Assembly: GCA_020637815.1 (NCBI GenBank)
Contig: JACKJS010000001.1
Span: 868,001 to 932,000 of the forward strand
Source: Hyphomicrobiaceae bacterium
Lineage (GTDB): Bacteria; Pseudomonadota; Alphaproteobacteria; Rhizobiales; Methyloligellaceae
Reading direction: 5' to 3'
Length of the DNA stretch: 64,000 bases
Shown here: in pieces, positions 59,104 through 64,000 of the stretch
Layout of the letters: every line of letters starts with the position of its first letter
Position numbering within the stretch: the first letter of the stretch is position 1
Notes under the pieces: generated by a model
Databases searched by the model: none
What the model saw: only the letters and a program-made list of their open reading frames with translations
Told to the model about the DNA's origin: nothing
Program-made: the position numbers and the translations under genes

Positions 59104-60882
59104 ATGGACCAACGTGCATTCTTGCCGAGCCCAACGCCGGCGCGCGAGGACCGTTCAAGCCAGTTTTCGTTCGGAACGGTCGACCGGCTCGCGCGTGCCA
59201 CTCTCGCTCGCTTCACGCAAGGCGTCTCGCCCTACGCGCAGGCGTCCGCCTGGTTCGACTGGGCTGCTCACCTGCTCTACTCGCCGGGGCGGCAGGCGGA
59301 ACTTTGGCTGGAAGCGGTGGCCTCGATTGCGAAGCTCAATCATTACGGTCTTCAACTCCTGGCCGAGCAGGAGCCGGAGCCGCCGTTCAAACCGGGACAA
59401 CGCGATCCGCGATTTGCCGATCCTGCATGGCAAATCGCGCCGCATATCTTCTGGCAGCAACTCTTCTTCGCCCAAGAAGCTTGGTGGCGTAGTGCCACCC
59501 GCCAGTTGCGCGGAATGTCACACAGCGACGCGGATCGCGTCGCGTTCATGGCGCGGCAAACACTCGACGCGTTCTCGCCCGCCAACGTGCCCTGGCTCAG
59601 CCCAACCATCGTCAAACGCACCATCGAGGAACGGGGGGCCAATCTTGCGCGCGGCGCACTCAACCTCGCGGAAGATGCCGCCCATGCCCTGGCGATGGAG
59701 CCCAAGCCGCTAGACGGAAACCTTGCCGTCGGAAAGGACGTTGCCATAACGCCGGGCAAGGTCGTCTACCGGAACGACCTCATCGAGCTGATCCAATACA
59801 GTCCGGCGACCGACTCCGTTCGCGCCGAGCCGATCTTGTTCGTGCCCGCTTGGATCATGAAATATTACATCCTCGACTTGAGGCCCGAGAACTCCATGGT
59901 CCGCTACCTCGTGGCGCAGGGATTCACGGTTTTCATGATCTCTTGGCGGAATCCGACGGCGGACGACCGCAACATCACGTTCGACGACTACCGCAAATTA
60001 GGGGTTGTCGCCGCGCTCGATGCCGTTGCGACGATCGTGCCGGACACCAAGGTTCATGGCTGCGGCTATTGTATCGGAGGTACGCTGCTTGCCATCGCCG
60101 CGGCCACCATGGGACGCGACGGCAATCACCAGCTCGCAAGCCTGACGCTACTCGCCGCGCAAACCGATTTCAGCGAGGCGGGCGACCTCATGCTCTTTGT
60201 CGACGAGAGCCAAGTCGCATTCCTGGAAGACATGATGTGGGACCAAGGCGTGCTCGACACCAAGCAGATGGCCAACGCGTTCAAGGCTCTTCGCCCGAAT
60301 GAGCTCATCTGGTCGAGGATGACCCACGAATACTGGCTCGGAGAGCGCGAGAGCACCAACGATCTTGCGAATTGGAGCGCCGACCAGACTCGCCTGCCCT
60401 ACTGCATGCATTCGCAATATCTTCGCGCGCTGTTTCTCGAGAACCGCTTGACCGGGGGCCGTTACGCCGTCGAAGGCCGCGTGGTCGCACTCACGGATAT
60501 CCGCGTTCCGATTTTCGCCGTGGGGACGGAGACGGACCACATCGCACCGTGGCGCTCCGTCTATAAGATTCATCTCTTCACCAACCGCGAGATTACGTTT
60601 GTTTTGACCAACGGTGGTCACAACGCGGGCATCATCTCCGAGCCGGGCCATTCCCACAGGCACTTTCACATGGCAGTGCGTCGCCCTGGGGACCCATATA
60701 TCGATGCAGATACCTGGCTCTCGATGGCGGCACAAAAAGACGGATCATGGTGGCCGGTGTGGGCGGATTGGCTAACCGCACGAGGAAGCGCCGCACAGGC
60801 CGCTCCACCTGCGATGGGCGCGCCGGACAAGGGACTGCAACCGCTCTACCCGGCCCCCGGCATCTATGTCGGACAGCGCTGA
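59104..60882 (+). CDS. phaC: Class I polyhydroxyalkanoate synthase PhaC
   Basis: This 592-residue enzyme polymerises (R)-3-hydroxyacyl-CoA into storage polyester granules. The lipase-like box is GYCIGG with the nucleophile Cys323. The catalytic aspartate is in GTETDHIAPW and the histidine in LTNGGHNAGI. The N-terminal domain begins around residue 60 with FDWAAHLLYSPGRQAELW, as in class I enzymes. The length agrees with class I. The usual partners phaA, phaB and phaR are not in this window, so this may be an additional synthase copy. Confidence 0.93.
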   Translation: MDQRAFLPSPTPAREDRSSQFSFGTVDRLARATLARFTQGVSPYAQASAWFDWAAHLLYSPGRQAELWLEAVASIAKLNHYGLQLLAEQEPEPPFKPGQRDPRFADPAWQIAPHIFWQQLFFAQEAWWRSATRQLRGMSHSDADRVAFMARQTLDAFSPANVPWLSPTIVKRTIEERGANLARGALNLAEDAAHALAMEPKPLDGNLAVGKDVAITPGKVVYRNDLIELIQYSPATDSVRAEPILFVPAWIMKYYILDLRPENSMVRYLVAQGFTVFMISWRNPTADDRNITFDDYRKLGVVAALDAVATIVPDTKVHGCGYCIGGTLLAIAAATMGRDGNHQLASLTLLAAQTDFSEAGDLMLFVDESQVAFLEDMMWDQGVLDTKQMANAFKALRPNELIWSRMTHEYWLGERESTNDLANWSADQTRLPYCMHSQYLRALFLENRLTGGRYAVEGRVVALTDIRVPIFAVGTETDHIAPWRSVYKIHLFTNREITFVLTNGGHNAGIISEPGHSHRHFHMAVRRPGDPYIDADTWLSMAAQKDGSWWPVWADWLTARGSAAQAAPPAMGAPDKGLQPLYPAPGIYVGQR

Positions 60883-60948
60883 TCGCATTAATGTGGGCGC
60901 GCATCGCCAAGGGCGATTAAGACGTCTCCGGCAGCCCCTTCGCTCGGA

Positions 60949-61188
60949 TTAGCGTCCAGCGGCCTTGAGTTCAGACCGGTACCTTTGGGCGTCGACCTCG
61001 GTCCATGAGAAGAACATCGGACAGGGCTTCGCGATATCCGGAATGATGCAATCGAGCCCCGAGGCGCTCGGCTCCTCGTTCATGAGCAACAGCGACAGCC
61101 ACAACGAACAGCCACCGTAGTGAACACAAGCAGAGCAGTGGCTCGTGTCACGGAACCTTCTCAATTCGGCGGTTTTGTAACGGCCCAT
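60949..61188 (-). CDS. Small cysteine-containing protein, unknown
   Basis: I do not recognise this 79-residue protein. It has four to five cysteines arranged C-x2-C-x5-C (HCSACVHYGGCS) followed later by DCIIPDIAKPC, which could bind a metal or an iron-sulfur cluster. A central hydrophobic LWLSLLLM may be buried rather than membrane-spanning. The ATG MGRYKTAEL has GAGG just upstream; a TTG six codons earlier is possible. It converges with phaC. Confidence 0.6.
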   Translation of the reverse strand: MGRYKTAELRRFRDTSHCSACVHYGGCSLWLSLLLMNEEPSASGLDCIIPDIAKPCPMFFSWTEVDAQRYRSELKAAGR

Positions 61189-61211
61189 GCGCCTCGTCAC
61201 TACCAAGTTAG

Positions 61212-61229
61212 GAGCATCGGAGGATGCTC
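61212..61229. repeat. Perfect short hairpin upstream of the cysteine-rich gene
   Basis: GAGCATC and GATGCTC are exact 7-bp arms with a 4-base loop, 24 bases upstream of the start of the 79-residue protein. It could be an operator or a leader hairpin. Apart from this, the region 61189-61599 contains only short, unconserved-looking open frames. Confidence 0.35.
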
Positions 61230-61599
61230 ATGGTCTGTGGTGCGCTGCGCGGCTCTCGGCACCAGCCGCAGCATTCCAACAATATACCGGTGATCCAGCA
61301 GAATTATGTCGGCCCCACAAATATCACCTTTAATTGTGCGTTCGCAGCGCTGCAACCTCCTCAGAGGGTGATTCGGTCTGCTCGTCTTCTCCGGCCGGTT
61401 GCCGGACCGGACAACCTTTCCCAAATCGTCGCAAAAATGACCGATTACCTGCGCTCGCGCGCCACATGGCTGACGGAAATCAGCTCTCGATCAGCACGGG
61501 ACTTATGGCCGATCTTCGTTGCCGTTCGTCTCCAGGCCGTGGAGCACGCCCGAGCGGCCTCGCCTTCCAGGCCGGAACGTGGCAGCTCCAGCGCACCGC

Positions 61600-62220
61600 T
61601 CATTCGATGTCATGCGTTCGGTCGTCGGGCTCGTCGGTCTCGGCCGCGCCAGGGCCCGTCTTCGGGGCTGGCTCGTCCTCCAGGTCGGGAAAGCCTGCAC
61701 GCAAATAGGCCACGATCTGGAAGATCTGTTCCCGCGAGAGCCGATCCTTGAACGAAGGCATGGCCGTCCCAAAGGGCTTGCCACCCTCAGAAATGCTCCA
61801 CAAGAGGTACTGATCCACGGCGACCGGCTGGTCCACCAGATAAGCCAGTAGCGCCGGCGACGGCTTCAGTGCGTAGGCAAGGTCTCCGTTCCCGAGGCCC
61901 AAGGTGCCGTGGCACTGCCGGCAGTGCGTCGCGTAGAGCGTCCCACCTTCGGCGATCGCGCGAACGGTGTAGCCCACCGTGTTTTCGGCCTTCATATACT
62001 TGTCCGGCACCTCGCCGTTCACGAAGGTCGAGAAACGCAGCATGCGCTGTCGCTGGTCGGGATCGGCATTGCTCATCCCCCAGTCGAGACCCGGCGGCCG
62101 GACGTTGGGAAGCGTCTGCGGCCCATCCTTCGCGCCGGCCGGTGCATCCCCGCCACGAGAGCCCAGCGGAATCGCGCCGACAAGCCCGAACAAGACGACA
62201 AAGATCAACATGCGCGGCAT
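61600..62220 (-). CDS. Exported c-type cytochrome
   Basis: This 206-residue protein has an N-terminal hydrophobic signal or anchor (MLIFVVLFGLVGAIPLG). It contains one heme attachment site CRQCH at residues 100-104 and a probable methionine axial ligand in GTAMPSFKDRLS. The C-terminal IVAYLRAGFPDLE is the usual last helix of class I cytochromes, followed by an acidic proline-rich tail. It is monoheme and periplasmic. The electron partners are unknown; it stands alone and is divergent from the beta-barrel gene. Confidence 0.9.
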   Translation of the reverse strand: MPRMLIFVVLFGLVGAIPLGSRGGDAPAGAKDGPQTLPNVRPPGLDWGMSNADPDQRQRMLRFSTFVNGEVPDKYMKAENTVGYTVRAIAEGGTLYATHCRQCHGTLGLGNGDLAYALKPSPALLAYLVDQPVAVDQYLLWSISEGGKPFGTAMPSFKDRLSREQIFQIVAYLRAGFPDLEDEPAPKTGPGAAETDEPDDRTHDIE

Positions 62221-62600
62221 CTGCGGCGCCCTTCCAAGCTTCTGCCAAGGCCCAACGTTATGTGTCCAGCGCACGGACGACCTTACCACAGATCAAACGG
62301 CGCTATTTTCGCCGCCCAAGCCCAGAGTTTCGATTTCCACCGCCGGGAAACCGGGATGACGTCTCGACATCGAGCCGCGCGGGGAAACACCGGCGACGTC
62401 CAGCCCTGATTGTCCGTACAAAAATTGCATCGATCGGAAGACGGACCGTCCCGCCTGTGCATGATCGGCGCCGACCCCGAGGACTCCTTTCGCGATCCCT
62501 GTTACAGTCGCACAGCTCAGGGCATGGCTTAGCAAACCGTTTGTCAGCATCTCAAAGTTGGAGGACGGCAGCGAACCGCGTAATCGGGAGGATGTGCGGG
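62221..62600. other. Divergent intergenic region, no gene seen
   Basis: This 380-base stretch lies between the cytochrome gene and the beta-barrel gene and should hold both promoters. Open frames crossing it are continuations of the barrel frame or shadows. I see no clear operator. Confidence 0.4.
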
Positions 62601-63410
62601 ATGTTTGTGTTGCGCATGATCTGTGCAGGCCTGATCTGGGGCCTTGCGCTGACTGTCTCGCCGGCCCACGCACAAGAGTCGGGCGACCTTGCCCAACAAG
62701 CGCAGAACCCCATCGCCAGCCTGATTTCGGTCCCTTTCCAGAACAACACAAATTTCAACGTCGGTCCGTTCGGCAACGACCAGAACATCCTCAACATCCA
62801 GCCGGTCATCCCGTTCAAGCTGAACGAGGATTGGAACCTAGTAACCCGCTGGATCCTGCCAGTGGTTTACCAGCCGGCCGTCTATCGGGGTGACGAGAGC
62901 GATTTTGGTCTCGGCAATTTCAACCCGAGCTTTTTCTTCGTCACGCAAGCCAGCCCAACGCTCATGATCGGTGCCGGCCCAACTTTCCTCCTGCCGACGA
63001 ACACGGATGCAAGCCTTGGCGTCGACAAGTGGGGCGCGGGTCCAACCGCGGCCATCGTTTGGACACCCGGCAAATGGGTCGTGGGGGCACTCGTCAACAA
63101 CATTTGGTCTTTCGCGGGGGACTCCAAGGCGCCGGACGTGAACCAGTTCCTGCTCCAGTACTTCGTCAACTACAATCTGAAGCACGGCTGGTACCTCACC
63201 TCCGCACCGATCATCACCGCGAATTGGGAAGCGCCCGCAGGCGATCAATGGACATTGCCGCTCGGTGGCGGCGCCGGCCGCGTGTTCAACGTCGGCTCCC
63301 AGCCCGTGAACATGTCCCTGCAAGCCTACAACAACGTGATCGCACCGGACGGCGGTCCCGATTGGCAACTGCGCTTCCAGGTACAGCTCCTATTCCCGAC
63401 AGGTGGGTGA
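62601..63410 (+). CDS. Outer membrane beta-barrel of the MetA-pathway (Phenol_MetA_deg-like) family
   Basis: This 269-residue protein has a signal peptide (ICAGLIWGLALTVSPAHAQ). The mature part opens ASLISVPFQNNTNFNVGPFG and continues in alternating strands (WNLVTRWILPVVYQP, LMIGAGPTFLLPT, KWVVGALVNNIWSF), a family of outer membrane proteins often labelled putative transporters. The role is unknown. Of the ATGs at 62592, 62601 and 62616, the middle one has GGGAGG at the best distance. The C-terminus WQLRFQVQLLFPTGG fits a barrel end. Confidence 0.8.
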   Translation: MFVLRMICAGLIWGLALTVSPAHAQESGDLAQQAQNPIASLISVPFQNNTNFNVGPFGNDQNILNIQPVIPFKLNEDWNLVTRWILPVVYQPAVYRGDESDFGLGNFNPSFFFVTQASPTLMIGAGPTFLLPTNTDASLGVDKWGAGPTAAIVWTPGKWVVGALVNNIWSFAGDSKAPDVNQFLLQYFVNYNLKHGWYLTSAPIITANWEAPAGDQWTLPLGGGAGRVFNVGSQPVNMSLQAYNNVIAPDGGPDWQLRFQVQLLFPTGG

Positions 63411-63588
63411 CGGACGTCGAACGGTTCACCTGTAGAATGTGACTTTCATCGAGTTGCGCGACGGCATCGTCGTGGCCGATCCACTAGTGTCGGAGGAGAT
63501 GGCGTGCTCGTAGCCCTGAGCGCGGCCCCGCCGCACGCGCGGCAAAGAAGAACGCGGGCGAGAGGGAAATATCGCTTTGGACAGAAAA

Positions 63589-63665
63589 TGGTGGGCCCGG
63601 CTGGACTCGAACCAGCAACCAGACGGTTATGAGCCGCCGGCTCTAACCAATTGAGCTACGGGCCC
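63589..63665 (-). tRNA. tRNA-Ile (anticodon CAU, lysidine type)
   Basis: The minus strand folds as a 77-nt tRNA: acceptor GGGCCCG paired with CGGGCCC, D arm GCTCAATTGGTTAGAGC, anticodon loop CTCATAA, T arm GCTGGTTCGAGTCCAGC and an encoded CCA end. The anticodon CAT could mean methionine. The acceptor stem GGGCCCG and the GGTTGCTGG variable/T region match the minor isoleucine tRNA whose C34 is changed to lysidine by TilS. It is not an initiator, because the first pair is matched. Confidence 0.9.
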
Positions 63666-63835
63666 CCAGAGCGCGACAAACATTGATCGCCGGCCCGCTA
63701 CAAAACGCGCACAGCGATTCTCAAGTGAAAGCGATCTCCGCTGAGAGCTCCCCCCGCGCCTCACAATTCCGCCTCATAGCAGATTCCTTATAGGGCTCAA
63801 ACTCAAGTGCCACACTCATGATTTGGAGCCGTTTC

Positions 63836-64000
63836 ATGATCCTTCCGCCTTCCCTGCGCATCCTCGTACCGGCGCTCGCCGTCCTCGCCGCCTCCCTGCC
63901 CCTTTCGGCTGCGGCCGCAGACGGTCCAGCGAAGCGGACGATCTCGCTCTCAGGGTCGGGCATCGTGAACGCCGCTCCCGACATGGCCAGTATTTCCACC
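63836..64000 (+). CDS. SIMPL-domain (DUF541) exported protein, N-terminal part
   Basis: Only the first 55 codons lie in the window. A signal peptide (ILVPALAVLAASLPLSAAAA) is followed by RTISLSGSGIVNAAPDMASIS, the characteristic first strand of SIMPL-domain periplasmic proteins. The ATG with GGAG seven bases upstream is preferred; an in-frame ATG six codons earlier is possible. The function is not known in general. The gene is cut by the window end. Confidence 0.82.
   Translation, partial: MILPPSLRILVPALAVLAASLPLSAAAADGPAKRTISLSGSGIVNAAPDMASIST

Noticed and set aside
61204..61230. Seven-codon upstream reading frame (MSILRCS) before the cysteine-rich gene
   Set aside because: Too short to distinguish from chance and formed mostly by the hairpin sequence.
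61224..61751. Open frame of 175 codons in the gap and over the cytochrome c gene
   Set aside because: Half of it is antisense to the cytochrome; the rest has no ribosome site or motif.
63589..63665. Elongator tRNA-Met as identity of the CAU tRNA
   Set aside because: The acceptor stem and variable/T region match the lysidine-type tRNA-Ile better than elongator methionine tRNAs.

Overview
This GC-rich window looks like chromosome of an alphaproteobacterium, probably of the order Hyphomicrobiales. The support is the order of the division and cell wall (dcw) cluster ending in ftsQ-ftsA-ftsZ-lpxC, a CtrA-type TTAA-N7-TTAA site upstream of ddl, an ArsR-methyltransferase fusion leading metF/metH, and small families common in that order (DUF1328, DUF2852, ELM1-like, TFDLCE deacetylase). 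I cannot name a genus from the sequence alone.

Positions 1-20240 hold the complete dcw cluster, all on the minus strand: mraZ, rsmH, ftsL, ftsI, murE, murF, mraY, murD, ftsW, murG, murC, murB, ddl, ftsQ, ftsA, ftsZ, then lpxC cut by the window edge. Genes are tightly packed, many with overlapping stop and start codons, so translation is probably coupled. The mraZ promoter carries a 10-bp-period TGGG array (MraZ box), and its leader RNA can form two mutually exclusive hairpins. A CtrA site splits off ddl-ftsQAZ as a possible cell-cycle-timed sub-operon.

Positions 20700-30000 hold a secreted alpha/beta hydrolase, the catalase-peroxidase katG, a DUF1328 membrane peptide, RNase P RNA (rnpB), a Crp/Fnr-type regulator followed by three paralogous exported proteins with a YHS-like cysteine domain, an exported-type amidase, a TerB-DnaJ protein and a small membrane protein.

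Positions 30100-42400 hold a gamma-carbonic anhydrase-like protein, a fused 5-oxoprolinase/hydantoinase and an FAD monooxygenase in one run. These are followed by envelope genes (DUF2852, GH25 lysozyme), a TetR regulator divergent from a ChaA-type Ca2+/H+ antiporter, an exported VWA protein, an exported polysaccharide deacetylase coupled to a GNAT acetyltransferase, and a 27-residue membrane peptide with a strong ribosome binding site.

Positions 42477-49070 are a methionine operon: ArsR-methyltransferase regulator, metF, the homocysteine domain of MetH, a small methyltransferase, and the remaining MetH modules. MetH is therefore split in two with another gene between the halves. A perfect 9-bp inverted repeat overlaps the start codon of the regulator.

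Positions 49200-64000 are mixed: a GH19 endolysin-like protein, an exported methyltransferase-fold protein, ABC-F factor ettA, an EF-hand protein, a glycine-zipper protein, an ELM1-like protein, a TerB protein, a sulfotransferase, a porin, a HemG-like flavodoxin, a PHA synthase, a cysteine-rich small protein, a cytochrome c, an outer membrane beta-barrel, tRNA-Ile(CAU), and the start of a SIMPL-domain protein. I see no insertion sequences, phage genes in blocks, or CRISPR arrays.
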